This document shows, one piece after another, positions 1-9,877 of a DNA stretch of 64,000 nucleotides (within the stretch, counting starts at the first letter, position 1; each line of letters starts with the position of its first letter). Position numbers and translations under genes: made by a program. Origin of the DNA: Ascoidea asiatica (Eukaryota; Ascomycota; Saccharomycetes; Ascoideales; Ascoideaceae). The stretch is taken from the NCBI GenBank assembly GCA_001600695.1, contig BCKQ01000013.1, positions 248,001 through 312,000 on the forward strand, read 5' to 3'. The notes beneath the pieces are model-generated. The model saw nothing but the letters and a program-made list of their open reading frames with translations, searched no databases and had not been told where the DNA came from.

Positions 1-1338
1 TTTCTATTTATTTTGTTCAATTGCTGCTTATTGTTTGTTGTAAATAATACAATAATCTTGAATTTGAATTTAAATTAAAATAGAAACTAAAGCTAAACCA
101 GAAATAAAAAGAAGACAATTAATATTATAGAAGAGAAGAAAGAAAGAAAGAGAAAAAAAATTGTATTTGTACTTTATGAAAAAAGCGTGTTAAAATAAAA
201 ATAAATAAAAATTGCTCACATTTATCAGACTAATTAATAAAAGCAGATCTAGAATAGATTTTGTTGACATTTGTATATTTATTTATATAGTTGAATAGTT
301 GAATAGTTGTAGTTAGTAAAATAAAAATAAAAAAAATAAATATTTAAGAGCATAATAATAAATAGAAGCTTGAAATGAAAACTTATTGAAGAATTGTTTC
401 CTCAACAATCTCGAGTTTGAAATAAACCTTTAAAGTAAAACAGAGTAAAAAGAAGTTAGAGTTATCAGCACAGGAGTAATTTGGAAGCCATAGTCGAAGA
501 ATCAAACTAACTTTGAATAAATTCAATCACTTTTATCTTTTATTTCTTTTATTTCTTTATTTCTTTATTTCTGATTAATTTTATTATTTCTCGCTCAAAG
601 AATGCTTTGAGTAACAAGTTTTTGCCTCTGAGAGCTTTCATTGGCCACGAATTGCTGCAAATTCTCGTCTTTGGAAGTTGCTGATAAGAAAAAAAGCTGG
701 AAAAGGAACCATTTTTGATTTTTTTTGATTAATTTTGATTATTTTTGATTATTTTTGATTAATTTAGATTAAATCAGATTATTTTAGTCAAATTATTTCA
801 ATTTTAGTTGGATCATGATTCAAGATAGCTTCTGATATGAATGAGAAGAACTCAAGCAAGATCAAAGGAACTCAATTCAATACTAGACCAATTTAAGATT
901 ATAATTTAGGAAAGCATTGGAGAAATGGCCCCCTATGCTCAAAAGTAGATTTTATTATTGATATCTTTATAATTATCGATGTTTTCACATTTAAAATCTA
1001 TTCAATTGCAAACTCACAGCTGTAATTGAATTGGTTCTTAAAGCTTTTTATCGGGTAAATATATTTTATTATTTCATATATCTTTTATTAGATATCTGAT
1101 AAAAATTGGGTGTAAATAAATGAAATCTATTGAAGATATAATAGAACAGTATCAAGTATGATATATGAATCTATAAATATATAAATGTAAATGATTCTTC
1201 AAATTTTTATATTGGTTTGCAATGATTATCAAATTTTAAACAATAATAATAGTTAATTTCATATTCATATTCATATTTATATTCATATTCTCACAATAAT
1301 TCATTCATATCAATAATATTATAAAACATATTCAAATA
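1..1338. other. Left-edge intergenic region
   Basis: No open reading frame or RNA gene could be supported here. The stretch is AT-rich with short homopolymers and a TTTGATTAATT-like repeated segment around 714-780. Its right end is presumably the promoter of the oxygenase gene at 1339. Several ATATTCATATTCATATT repeats lie at about 1260-1290, just before that start. Confidence 0.6.
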
Positions 1339-2535
1339 ATGCCAGCTTTAACTTCAGAAGTAATTAATGGAAATCTTGATAATTCAGTTCCATCTTATGT
1401 TTATGATGAAATTGTTGTACCATTATTAAATGAGATCTTAAAGAAACCAAATTTTAATCCAAATCTTAAATTTGATTTTAATAAGCATGTTATTTTTAAT
1501 CCAGAAACTGATTTTGAAAAATATAAATCAATTTCATTATCAGATATTAATATTAATCATCCAGAAGCTGTTTCAAATTTTGGTTTTACAAAAGCATTTC
1601 CATTATTTAGTGAAGAAGCTGTTGATATGATGAGATTTGAAATTTTTAAAAAAGAAATATTTAATAATTATGGTAGATTAGCAAATTTAACAAAATTTAA
1701 AGGTATTGATGTTCAAATTGGTGGTTATACAAATTTAACACCATTTACATTAGAAGCAACAACAAATTTTAAAGTTATGGAAATTTTTAATAAATATGCA
1801 GAAATTGAATTATCACATATGATTCCATATGAAATTGCTTCAATAAATTTTGGTATAAAAACATTTGAACAAGTTGAAGATGAAAAAAAAAATAAAGAAA
1901 TTTATTTAGCTAAAAATAAAGCAATTTTTGATAAAGAATCTGATTTTGTTAGAGGTTGGCATTGTGATTCAAATAGTTTTAGTTTAATTGTAATGTTATC
2001 AGATACAAAAGAAATGATTGGTGGTGAAACAGCTCTTGAAACTGGTAATGGAGATATTTTAAAAGTTGATAATTATCAAAAAGGTTGGGCATCTTTAGTT
2101 CAAGCACATTGTATTAATCATATTGCTTTAAAACCATATTGTTCAATGGAAAGAATTACAGCAATTTCTGCATTTAGACCAAAAAATTCATTAATTAAAG
2201 AACCAACAGTTTTAACAACAATTAAACCATCAATTTTACCAAGAAGTAGATATAATGATTATTATCCAGAATGGATGAATTATAGATTAGATATTATTTC
2301 AGATAGAATTAAATGGTTAAAAGAAAAAGTTAATAAAGATAAAGAAATTGGTAAAGATTTTAATCAAATTGAAATTATTAATTATATGGAAGATTTATCA
2401 AATTATTCTAAAGCAACTTGGAGAGAATTTGAAGTTGTTGATGAAGGTAAATATCATCAACCACCAAAAAAGAAATTTATTGAAAATTGGGAAACTTCAA
2501 ATGTAAGTGAAAAAGTTTTAGATTTTAATTATTAA
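1339..2535 (+). CDS. Fe(II)/2-oxoglutarate-dependent oxygenase-like protein
   Basis: The 398-residue protein has the metal-binding pattern of the cupin-fold 2OG oxygenases. An HxD pair (H208, D210, in GWHCDS) lies about 50 residues before a distal His (H261; H257 is an alternative), and an Arg 11 residues further on (R272) could bind 2-oxoglutarate. The segment between them (LIVMLSDT...GGETAL) is the usual strand pair with the GGET turn. It has no signal peptide, membrane segment or targeting signal, so it is probably cytosolic. The substrate cannot be read from the sequence. It resembles fungal uncharacterised 2OG oxygenases rather than a named yeast gene. The ATG at 1339 follows a purine-rich leader and is the only sensible start. 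Confidence 0.75.
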   Translation: MPALTSEVINGNLDNSVPSYVYDEIVVPLLNEILKKPNFNPNLKFDFNKHVIFNPETDFEKYKSISLSDININHPEAVSNFGFTKAFPLFSEEAVDMMRFEIFKKEIFNNYGRLANLTKFKGIDVQIGGYTNLTPFTLEATTNFKVMEIFNKYAEIELSHMIPYEIASINFGIKTFEQVEDEKKNKEIYLAKNKAIFDKESDFVRGWHCDSNSFSLIVMLSDTKEMIGGETALETGNGDILKVDNYQKGWASLVQAHCINHIALKPYCSMERITAISAFRPKNSLIKEPTVLTTIKPSILPRSRYNDYYPEWMNYRLDIISDRIKWLKEKVNKDKEIGKDFNQIEIINYMEDLSNYSKATWREFEVVDEGKYHQPPKKKFIENWETSNVSEKVLDFNY

Positions 2536-2636
2536 ATTGCAAAAAAAAGATAGTTATATATTATAAATTAATGGTATACATACATAAATTTATATATATA
2601 TATATATAGTGTAATGAATAATTTAGAAAATAAGTA

Positions 2637-3458
2637 TTAAATTGGAGGTAAATGTTTTTCAACAAAATTAACAATATCAGAAATTTCTTCATCATTAATT
2701 TGATGTTGCATACCTGGATAACTTTTTAAAGTTAAATTTTTAAGACCAATTTTATTTTTAAAAAAATCAAAAGATTCTTTAGCATAATTAAAATTTATCA
2801 TTTTATCATTTGTACCATGAAAATGAATTAATGGAGTTTCTATATTTTTTGAATTAACTTTTTCATTTAATAAAATTGGCATAAGTTTTGCAAAACCAGA
2901 ACATGAAATTAAACCAGCTAATTTATAATCACTAAGTATAGATAATGAATAAGTTAAAGAACCACCTTGAGAAAATCCACCGATAATTATTCTATCTGAA
3001 GAAATTTTATCAATAGTAATTAAATCTTTAATAATTTTATTAATTTCAGAAATTGAAGATAAATAACCTTTTGTATCATCTTTTGAAGTTGAAGAACCAA
3101 ATTGATAAATATCAAACCAACTTGACATTTTATAACCATTATTTGCAGTTATTGGAATTTCATTTGCCTGTGGAAAAATAAATTTAATATGTTTACCATT
3201 TTCTTTTGAACTTATAATTTGTGATAAAAATTTAAAAGAAGATGCATGATCACCTAAACCATGAATAAATATAAAAGCAGCAGTTGCTTTATTTACTGAA
3301 TCTATAGTTATTTTTGAAATTGTCATTGGTGAATAAGTTTTTGAATTTAAATCTATATTTGTATTTATATTAGAATTGGAATAATAATTGGAATAATAAA
3401 GGAATAAAGAGAAGAATAATACAAAAACAGAAACAAAGTTGAAGATTCTATTAGCCAT
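2637..3458 (-). CDS. Membrane-anchored acyl-protein thioesterase / lysophospholipase-like alpha/beta hydrolase
   Basis: The 273-residue protein carries a complete alpha/beta-hydrolase triad of the APT1/lysophospholipase type: nucleophile S163 in GGFSQGG, D218 in HGTNDK and H252 in GMQHQ. The oxyanion-region motif FIHGLGDHASSF is at about 64-75. Family members (APT1, YLR118C) are cytosolic and about 230 residues long. This one has an extra N-terminal hydrophobic segment (about 6-22) followed by a Ser/Asn stretch, so it is probably a type II membrane or secreted form. The role is inferred to be hydrolysis of thioester-linked acyl groups or lysolipids. It lies 405 bp upstream-to-downstream in tandem with the chitinase gene, both on the minus strand. 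The neighbour is also N-terminally anchored. Confidence 0.8.
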   Translation of the reverse strand: MANRIFNFVSVFVLFFSLFLYYSNYYSNSNINTNIDLNSKTYSPMTISKITIDSVNKATAAFIFIHGLGDHASSFKFLSQIISSKENGKHIKFIFPQANEIPITANNGYKMSSWFDIYQFGSSTSKDDTKGYLSSISEINKIIKDLITIDKISSDRIIIGGFSQGGSLTYSLSILSDYKLAGLISCSGFAKLMPILLNEKVNSKNIETPLIHFHGTNDKMINFNYAKESFDFFKNKIGLKNLTLKSYPGMQHQINDEEISDIVNFVEKHLPPI

Positions 3459-3863
3459 TAATTGAATTATAATTGAATTATAGTAATCTCACATATCTAT
3501 TTCTTCTACTTTCTTGTTGGAGATTCTTCTCTTCCTTTATATCAATCTCTTATTGTTATTGAATATTTTGATTACTTCCAAATTCGGGCAGTGAATAAAT
3601 AACAATGCAAAGAGTGCAAAACGAGAAGGTTTTACTGGGCCAATTGGCGGTGGATGCTGACGTAAGCGCAGCACTAAACGAACCAAAGGGAGTATATTTG
3701 GAGTATATTTGGAGTATATTTGGAATATATTGAATATATTTAATATATTAGTGAGATTTAGTAAGAAGAAGAAGAAGAAATTAGTAATGAAAGAAAGAAA
3801 TTAGTAATGATGAAGTAATCAGGCAGACAATGAACTATATAATAAAGAAGCAGAAATGGTTGA
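3459..3863 (-). promoter_or_regulatory. Promoter region of the hydrolase gene
   Basis: This 405-bp gap contains a CRE/ATF-like TGACGTAA at 3658-3665 within a GC-richer patch (3590-3690), and an 11-bp tandem repeat at 3690-3732. A 109-codon plus-strand reading frame starting at 3830 overlaps the chitinase 3' end and is its antisense shadow. Confidence 0.4.
3690..3732. repeat. 11-bp tandem repeat (GAGTATATTTG)
   Basis: There are three exact copies (3690-3700, 3701-3711, 3712-3722) and a degenerate fourth. They lie in the promoter region of the hydrolase gene. Confidence 0.85.
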
Positions 3864-5180
3864 TCAGCTTAGTATTGGAGCCAAATATTTTTGCCAGAGA
3901 GCAGGAACAATATCTGGACACCAATCTGATTGTGAATGATGAGACTGGACACAGACGTAGAAGTTGCCCTGGTAAACAACCATATCATTTCTTGAATATC
4001 TCAAACCAACTTGCCAATCTTGCATTGTTCCATGAGGAGAGTTTGTGGATAAAGAAGATGATGATGATGAGACTAAAGGAGTTGAAGGAGTCAATTGAGA
4101 ATGTGTTTGATGTTGAGAATATGATGGAGGAGGTATATTATGATTATGATTATGATTGAAATATTGATGATTATTATCAATGATAAATGGTTTACCACGA
4201 TTACCCAATTTATTTAATAAAATTTTAGAAAATTCAAAATCTTTTGATTGAGAAAATGAATAAATACCTAAATTTATTTCATTTCTATTATCATTATTAT
4301 TATATTGATCTCTATTTAAAGACCAAAATGAAATTAAACCAAGATTAACATTTTTTGCATAATTAGTTAATAAATTCATATCATTTAAATTAAAAATTGA
4401 ATTATCATCATTTTTACCAATCATTGGACAAATACCAATTGATTTATAAATTTCTTCATTTGATCTTTCTGGGAAAAAATCTTTTTTTAATTGAAATTTC
4501 ATTTTTTCTGCAATATTTATTGAAATTTGTCCATATGAATTTTTAGAATTATTTATTGATTCTATTGATTGATAATAATCCATAGTCATAGCATTAATTA
4601 AAGAAATTTTTACATTATTTTTTTGAAAAATTTTTATACAATTATATCCATCAATTGTTAAACCAAAATTTGGATCTGTTGGTAAAGTTAAAGAAAAATA
4701 TAAATTATAATTAAATTCAATTTCTAATAAATTTATAACTTTACTTATTTTTTCAATTAATTCTAAATTTCTTAATTTATCACCTTCAATATCATAATCA
4801 ATTGAATAAATTTTAAATTTTTTTAAATATTTTAAAATTAAATTAAATTCATCTTCTATATTCATAAATTCACTTAAATATTTACCATTTTGTCCACCAA
4901 ATGATAAAATAATATTTCCAGTATTTGAAGTTAATTGATAAAATTTATTTATATCATTTTCCCATAATTTAATTTCTTCAAAATTATTTACAACAAATCC
5001 TAAAGTAATTGTTTTAAAATTTAAAATTTCATATGCTTCTGATAATGTTGAAATTTTATAATAATCTTTATTACCTCTACCCCAGGTATAAAGATATGGA
5101 GAAACAATTGTAGGATTTGAATTGATTGAATTTTCATTAAGTATCAATGGAACCATTTCTTCTTCACTATTGTTTTTGAA

Positions 5181-5218
<38 letters not shown>

Positions 5219-5372
5219 TTAATTGATTGAATACTATTGAATTTGAATTTGAATTTGAATATAATGAGAAATATGTTGTGGATTGTGAATATAGATAAAA
5301 AACCAGGACTATAAAAAATAGAAAAAAAGATATGAATTGAAATGATTTAGATGATAAAAACTTCATGAACAA
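3864..5372 (-). CDS. GH18 chitinase (PF-ChiA-like) with N-terminal anchor and C-terminal CBM5/12
   Basis: The 502-residue protein starts with a hydrophobic segment (about 11-28), then Ser/Asn-rich linker with an uninterrupted Asn run (53-64). A GH18 TIM barrel spans about 90-390. The catalytic motif DxDxE is present as D192, D194, E196 in SIDYDIEG. The SFGGQNG strand (157-163) and the AMTMDYYQS strand are typical of the barrel. The C-terminus (about 452-497) looks like a CBM5/12 chitin-binding module (WQVGLRYSRNDMVVYQG, ending ALWQKY), after a Pro/Ser/His-rich linker. The combination of SFGG, DYDIEG and NAMTMDY resembles bacterial/archaeal GH18 enzymes (cd06543, PF-ChiA-like) more than the endogenous yeast CTS1 type. 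Inferred role: endo- or exochitinase acting at the cell surface or secreted. Horizontal origin is possible but unproven. Confidence 0.85.
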
Positions 5373-5764
5373 TTGACTTATTTATACTACAACAATAAAG
5401 AAATGAACAATAACCAGAATCTTAAAATGAATAATAGAATTGATCAATCAATTGAATAATGAATTGATTAATGAATAACTCTTCTTTGGATTCTTCTTTT
5501 AAAGCTTCTTTTGCTGTTTTTGCCTCTTTCCTGGAGCCGTTTGTGGACTGCGAAGTCAGACAGAAAACTCGCAGCTTCGGCAATTAAAGACTGTGACTGG
5601 AGAACAAAAATAGGTCTAAGCATCAACAAGAAACAACAACAACAACAACAACAAATATCATATCATATCATATCATATCAGATAAATAGGAAATAAGAAC
5701 CCATTTATCAAACAGGTCTGCTCTTGTCTTCAATATATTAACTTTGCCTTGATAATCTCAAGAA
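5373..5764. promoter_or_regulatory. Divergent promoter between chitinase and VPS37
   Basis: This 392-bp divergent region has a moderately GC-rich patch at 5500-5610 and two microsatellites just after it. A 61-codon frame at 5511 is not supported by composition or similarity. Confidence 0.45.
5632..5680. repeat. Compound microsatellite: (CAA)n then (ATATC)n
   Basis: About eight CAA units (5632-5654) are followed directly by about five ATATC pentamers (5655-5680), upstream of VPS37. Confidence 0.9.
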
Positions 5765-6673
5765 ATGTTTTCGCCTCCTCCAGCTTTGCCTCCAAAACCA
5801 GCAAAACCAGCTCTGTCTTCTTCTACTTCTGAGGCAAATATCACTACAAGTAATAATTCAAATAACAATTCGAATATAAATATAAACACCAGTTCAAACA
5901 ATCTACCTATAAAACCACCACTTCCATCAAGAAATGATATTGTTGAGACAATAAACTCTGAGGAACCACAGAAGATAAATTCTGAAATCAAAAATCAGTC
6001 AGAAATTTATAATAATGACAATAATGATAACATAAACAGAAAAGATAAAGATAAAGATAAAAATAATAATATTGAGAATAAGAATAAGAATAACAATGAG
6101 AATCAAATCAAATTACCTGAATTTCCAGAAGCTTTAAAGTCTTTATCAATTCAAGAATTACAAAATTTCTTAAAAGATAATGATTTATTAAATGGTTATT
6201 TAATAACAATTGATGATAAACTTGATATTAAAAACAATGAAATTTTAAATAATGATAAAATTGAATTGAATAATTTAATTAATGAATTGAATTTAATTTT
6301 AATTGAATTCAAGAATTTAAATAATTTAAAGTTGAAAATTAATTCAAATTTAAAAAATTTTAAATTAAAAGAAAAAAATTATTATCAATTTTTAGAAATT
6401 AAAATGTTTAAAATTTTAGAAAAATTTCAAATTAATTATAAAATTAATAATTTATTAAAATTTAAATTAATTAATTCAATTAATATTTATAATAATACTT
6501 CAACAAACCTATTAAATGATTTTTTATCTTCAACTAATAATAATAATAATAATGATGATGATATAATAATACAAGATTTTATTAAAAATTATAAATTAAA
6601 TAGAAAAAATTATTATATAAATAATGAAAGATTAAAAAGATTAAATGAAGATAGAATTGGAGGTATGATATAG
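5765..6673 (+). CDS. ESCRT-I subunit Vps37 (Srn2), Mod(r) domain
   Basis: The 302-residue protein has a Pro-rich N-terminus (FSPPPALPPKPAKP and KPPLPSR), a low-complexity Asn/Lys linker (about 25-118), and a C-terminal helical region (about 120-300) that ends in the Mod(r) signature: a predicted coiled coil, then FIKNYKLNRKNYYINNERLKRL. Vps37 is a structural arm of ESCRT-I, which sorts ubiquitinated cargo at endosomes. The Pro-rich N-terminus could bind SH3 or UEV domains; that is inference. The alternative is another Mod(r) coiled-coil protein, but size and order suit Vps37. Its stop lies only 36 bp from the stop of convergent LUC7. Confidence 0.75.
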   Translation: MFSPPPALPPKPAKPALSSSTSEANITTSNNSNNNSNININTSSNNLPIKPPLPSRNDIVETINSEEPQKINSEIKNQSEIYNNDNNDNINRKDKDKDKNNNIENKNKNNNENQIKLPEFPEALKSLSIQELQNFLKDNDLLNGYLITIDDKLDIKNNEILNNDKIELNNLINELNLILIEFKNLNNLKLKINSNLKNFKLKEKNYYQFLEIKMFKILEKFQINYKINNLLKFKLINSINIYNNTSTNLLNDFLSSTNNNNNNDDDIIIQDFIKNYKLNRKNYYINNERLKRLNEDRIGGMI

Positions 6674-6709
6674 TTTTGTATTATAATATAACATAATAAT
6701 ATTATTTTA

Positions 6710-7777
6710 TTACATATAACTTCTTTTATTATAACTTCTTTTATAATTTTTATTATTTAAATTATTTTTATTCTTATTTTTATATTTTAATTTTAAATCA
6801 TCTAATTCATTTCTCATTTCAACATAATTTAAATGAATTTTACCAATAAAATGATCACCTAATCTTCTATCACTATCTAATCTACTTAAATATGCTCCAC
6901 AAATTTTACAAACTTCTAATTTTTGTTGACCAACTTGTCCAATATTATCAATTAATTCTCTTATTGCTTTTGAAAATTTTGATCTTTGAATTAAAAAATT
7001 ATTTAATTTACAACTTTCAATAATTGATTTTAAAATTTCATTTTTTGAATTTAAAATTTCAATTTCTTCTAATAATAAACCAATTTTAATATCCATTGAA
7101 TCTAATTCTTTTGTTAATTTAGATATTTTAATTTCTTCTTCTGGTGTATGTTTTAAATTTTCTGAAGCATTCTCAATTTTATAATTACATTCATTTATAT
7201 AATATTCTAAATCATTCATATATTCAATTTCAAAAGTTTCAATCATTTTTTCAAAATTTCTCAATCTTTCAATTTCTTTTTTCTCCTTTTCTTTTTTATC
7301 TTTTTCTTTATCTTTATCATTTTCTTTATCATTTTCTTTATCTATTATTAAACTATCATTTTCTATTACATTTTCATCAAGAATATTATCATTTTCTTTT
7401 ATATTATCTATTTTTATTTTCTTATTTTTATAATAATGATTTTTTTCAGTTTCATAATAAATTTTAAATTTTTCTGAATGAGTTTTTCTACATTTCCCAA
7501 ATGTTTCTTTAGTTCCAATAAATAAATCATGAGGACATTTACCAACTAAAAAAGATTTACAAATCTTACTATCAAATAAATTTATTTCCCTAGTATCTCT
7601 ATTATCTCTATTATCTCTACTATAACTATTGTAATTATTACTTCTACCATTATAACTACTATTTCCATAATGATTGCCTCCATAACTATTATAACTATTT
7701 CCAGAATTATTACTTGAAGAATGATAGGCTTCTCTGCCCATCATCTGCTCTATCAACTTCCTCTGTTCTGCAGCCAT
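6710..7777 (-). CDS. U1 snRNP component Luc7
   Basis: The N-terminus (MAAEQRKLIEQMMGRE) is the Luc7 family start. A CCCH finger follows (C73, C81, C96, H100, in ICKSFLVGKCPHDLF). A second C2H2-type finger is near 290-320 (VCKICGAYLS...GDHFIGKIHLNY). Luc7 stabilises the U1 snRNA-5' splice-site duplex in the nucleus. The protein is 355 residues against about 260 in S. cerevisiae. The excess comes from a Gly/Ser/Asn/Tyr insert (about 19-62) between the first helix and the CCCH finger and a Lys/Asp/Glu-rich insert (about 118-168). The C-terminal tail is basic. It is divergent with IMP1 and convergent with VPS37. Confidence 0.93.
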   Translation of the reverse strand: MAAEQRKLIEQMMGREAYHSSSNNSGNSYNSYGGNHYGNSSYNGRSNNYNSYSRDNRDNRDTREINLFDSKICKSFLVGKCPHDLFIGTKETFGKCRKTHSEKFKIYYETEKNHYYKNKKIKIDNIKENDNILDENVIENDSLIIDKENDKENDKDKEKDKKEKEKKEIERLRNFEKMIETFEIEYMNDLEYYINECNYKIENASENLKHTPEEEIKISKLTKELDSMDIKIGLLLEEIEILNSKNEILKSIIESCKLNNFLIQRSKFSKAIRELIDNIGQVGQQKLEVCKICGAYLSRLDSDRRLGDHFIGKIHLNYVEMRNELDDLKLKYKNKNKNNLNNKNYKRSYNKRSYM

Positions 7778-8147
7778 TCTTGAATATTATACTAACTTGT
7801 TCGATTAATTGATCTCTCTTGATTCTTTCTTTAATCATCAATCAATAATCATTTATCAATTATCAATTATCAATCAATAAAAATATATTTTTTACCTTTA
7901 TTTTTTTGTTTCAATTTCCGAGATTTGAAGAAATAAAGTTTCCGTCCTGGATAGTTGTCCGTAATCTATTAGGTAATTGTCCCCTCTGTCCTACCCTGTT
8001 TTTCATTATTTTAACCTTTATTTGAATATTATCGAATTTTATATTCATTTTATATTCGTTTTATATTCATTTTATTTCAATTTGATCTATTTGTTTATAA
8101 TTGATGAGTTTTGTAATCCAATTATATATATTTACTAATGATATACG
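7778..8147. promoter_or_regulatory. Divergent LUC7/IMP1 promoter
   Basis: This 370-bp region contains repeated TCAATTATCAATTATCAAT (7845-7876) and a short GC-richer patch with TCCG elements (7910-8000). No gene is seen. Confidence 0.5.
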
Positions 8148-8894
8148 ATGGCATTTAGAAGTTTGATATTGAATGGAAGTTATTTATTAAGAATTGGATG
8201 TTTATTTCATATAATAACTGATGATTATTATGAATTTTCAGAAACTATGGGAGAATCAATGTTACCAACATTATTATCAAATGGTGATTATGTTCATGTT
8301 TTAAAAAAAAATTATAAAAATGGTAAAAATTTAAAAATTGGTGATTTAGTTGTTTCTACAAAACCAACAAATCCAAATGAAAGAGTTTGTAAAAGAATTA
8401 CTGGAATGCCAGGTGATATAATATTATTAGATCCATCAATTGGATCTGATTTAACAAATTTTAAAGAAATTAAAAGTAAAAATGAAGTAAAAGATAATAA
8501 AAGAAATAATAAAAAAGAGAATTTTATAGATTTAAAAGAAATTGAATTAAAAATTAAAGAATATTCTGAATATATTAAATATGAGAAATATGAAAGAATT
8601 AAAAAAAAAAAAAATTATATTTATAAAGATTTAATGTTGGATGATTATTATAATGGTATAAATAAAGGATTTAATAGATATATAATTATACCCAAGGGAC
8701 ATTGTTGGTTAACAGGAGATAATTTATCAGGATCTTTAGATTCAAGAACTTATCAAACTGTACCTTTAGCATTAATTAAAGGTAAAATTATTGCTAAATG
8801 TTCAAGTAGTGAACCAATTTTAAAAAAATTAGATAATGGAAAATATAAAATCTTAGGTTTCACTTGGTTAAATAATAATTTTTTTTCAGAATGA
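8148..8894 (+). CDS. Mitochondrial inner membrane protease subunit 1 (Imp1)
   Basis: This is a signal-peptidase-like S26 Ser/Lys protease. Catalytic Ser is S37 in GESMLPT. The general-base Lys is K82 in VCKRITGMPGD. The late box GHCWLTGDNLSGSLDSR is present and closely matches yeast Imp1, including the NLSxSLDSR form. It acts on the outer face of the inner mitochondrial membrane, removing bipartite sorting signals from proteins such as Cox2 and cytochrome b2. A hydrophobic N-terminal segment (5-22) would anchor it. At 248 residues it exceeds Imp1 (about 190). A Lys/Asn/Glu-rich insert (about 100-160) between the Lys box and the GHCW box explains the difference. Confidence 0.93.
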   Translation: MAFRSLILNGSYLLRIGCLFHIITDDYYEFSETMGESMLPTLLSNGDYVHVLKKNYKNGKNLKIGDLVVSTKPTNPNERVCKRITGMPGDIILLDPSIGSDLTNFKEIKSKNEVKDNKRNNKKENFIDLKEIELKIKEYSEYIKYEKYERIKKKKNYIYKDLMLDDYYNGINKGFNRYIIIPKGHCWLTGDNLSGSLDSRTYQTVPLALIKGKIIAKCSSSEPILKKLDNGKYKILGFTWLNNNFFSE

Positions 8895-8953
8895 TTTATT
8901 AAATTTTGTGATATTTTGTTTATTTGTATATATTTTGTATATATATATAATTA

Positions 8954-9877
8954 TTAGATTAATTGTTTTAAAGTAGTTGAACCAAAATATAGAGTTGGAG
9001 CAATAATTATAGAAACTTTGAAAAGTAAATTAAATATACTATCATAAGACCAATATTGAATAAAGAAAATTTCTATAGATATTAAACTTAATAAAAATAA
9101 AATATTATAAATATTATTATTTGAATTAAATAAATTATTTAAATTAAAATTTTTATTTAAATTAATTTTTAATAAACTTATAAAAACAAAAAATGATAAA
9201 ATTATTAAAATTGAGAAAAGTAATGAAATGTATAAATTTGCTTGTTTTGGATCAGATTTAAAAATATGAAAAATTTCTTTATCATTATCATTATCATTAT
9301 TATTAGATTCATTAAATTTGAAATAATTTTTAATTAAATTTTCAGAAAATTTTATATTTAATAATTTTTTTGAAATAAATGGTTTTTCATTATCATTAAA
9401 ATCTGCAATAATTAAACCTAAAGTTAAAATTTTATTATTTGAATTAATTAATAAATAATTTGGAATATTATTTAAATTAATTTTAAAATCAACATTACCA
9501 TTTGAATTTGAATTTAAATTTGAATTTGGTATATAATATTTTTCTAAATAATTAAAATTTTCATTATTTGATAAATCTTGATTTATATCATTTTTATCTT
9601 TGATAAAATTTGTATTAATTAAAGAAATTATAATTTGATTGGGATTAAAATTTGAATTTTTTAAATTTGAAAATACTTTAAATTTAATATTAATTGAATC
9701 ATCTAAATTATTAAAATTTAAAAAAAATTTATTTTCATTTTCATTAAATTCTTCATTTAAATCAATTTCAAAATTTTGATTACCAATTGAAATTGAACCA
9801 TCTTTTATAGTTAAAGAAAGTGAAAAATTGATTAAGAAAACCAAGAATAAACTTATTGAAGTTAACGATTGTTTCAT
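8954..9877 (-). CDS. Oligosaccharyltransferase subunit Swp1 (ribophorin II family)
   Basis: The 307-residue protein has a cleavable-type signal peptide (MKQSLTSISLFLVFLINFSLS), a lumenal beta-rich region, and then the ribophorin II hallmark IFHIFKSDPKQAN (about 206-218) directly before three C-terminal membrane segments (about 219-239, 258-275, 285-303). Swp1 belongs to the ER oligosaccharyltransferase complex that N-glycosylates nascent proteins. The lumenal part carries many Asn runs, as elsewhere in this genome. It is close to the S. cerevisiae length (286). Its promoter is shared with CDC25. Confidence 0.85.
   Translation of the reverse strand: MKQSLTSISLFLVFLINFSLSLTIKDGSISIGNQNFEIDLNEEFNENENKFFLNFNNLDDSINIKFKVFSNLKNSNFNPNQIIISLINTNFIKDKNDINQDLSNNENFNYLEKYYIPNSNLNSNSNGNVDFKINLNNIPNYLLINSNNKILTLGLIIADFNDNEKPFISKKLLNIKFSENLIKNYFKFNESNNNDNDNDKEIFHIFKSDPKQANLYISLLFSILIILSFFVFISLLKINLNKNFNLNNLFNSNNNIYNILFLLSLISIEIFFIQYWSYDSIFNLLFKVSIIIAPTLYFGSTTLKQLI

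Noticed and set aside
7900-7945. TGTTTCAATTTCCGAGATTTGAAG, reminiscent of a point-centromere CDEIII
   Set aside because: No CDEI box or AT-rich CDEII of suitable length lies beside it. It is in the short LUC7/IMP1 promoter.
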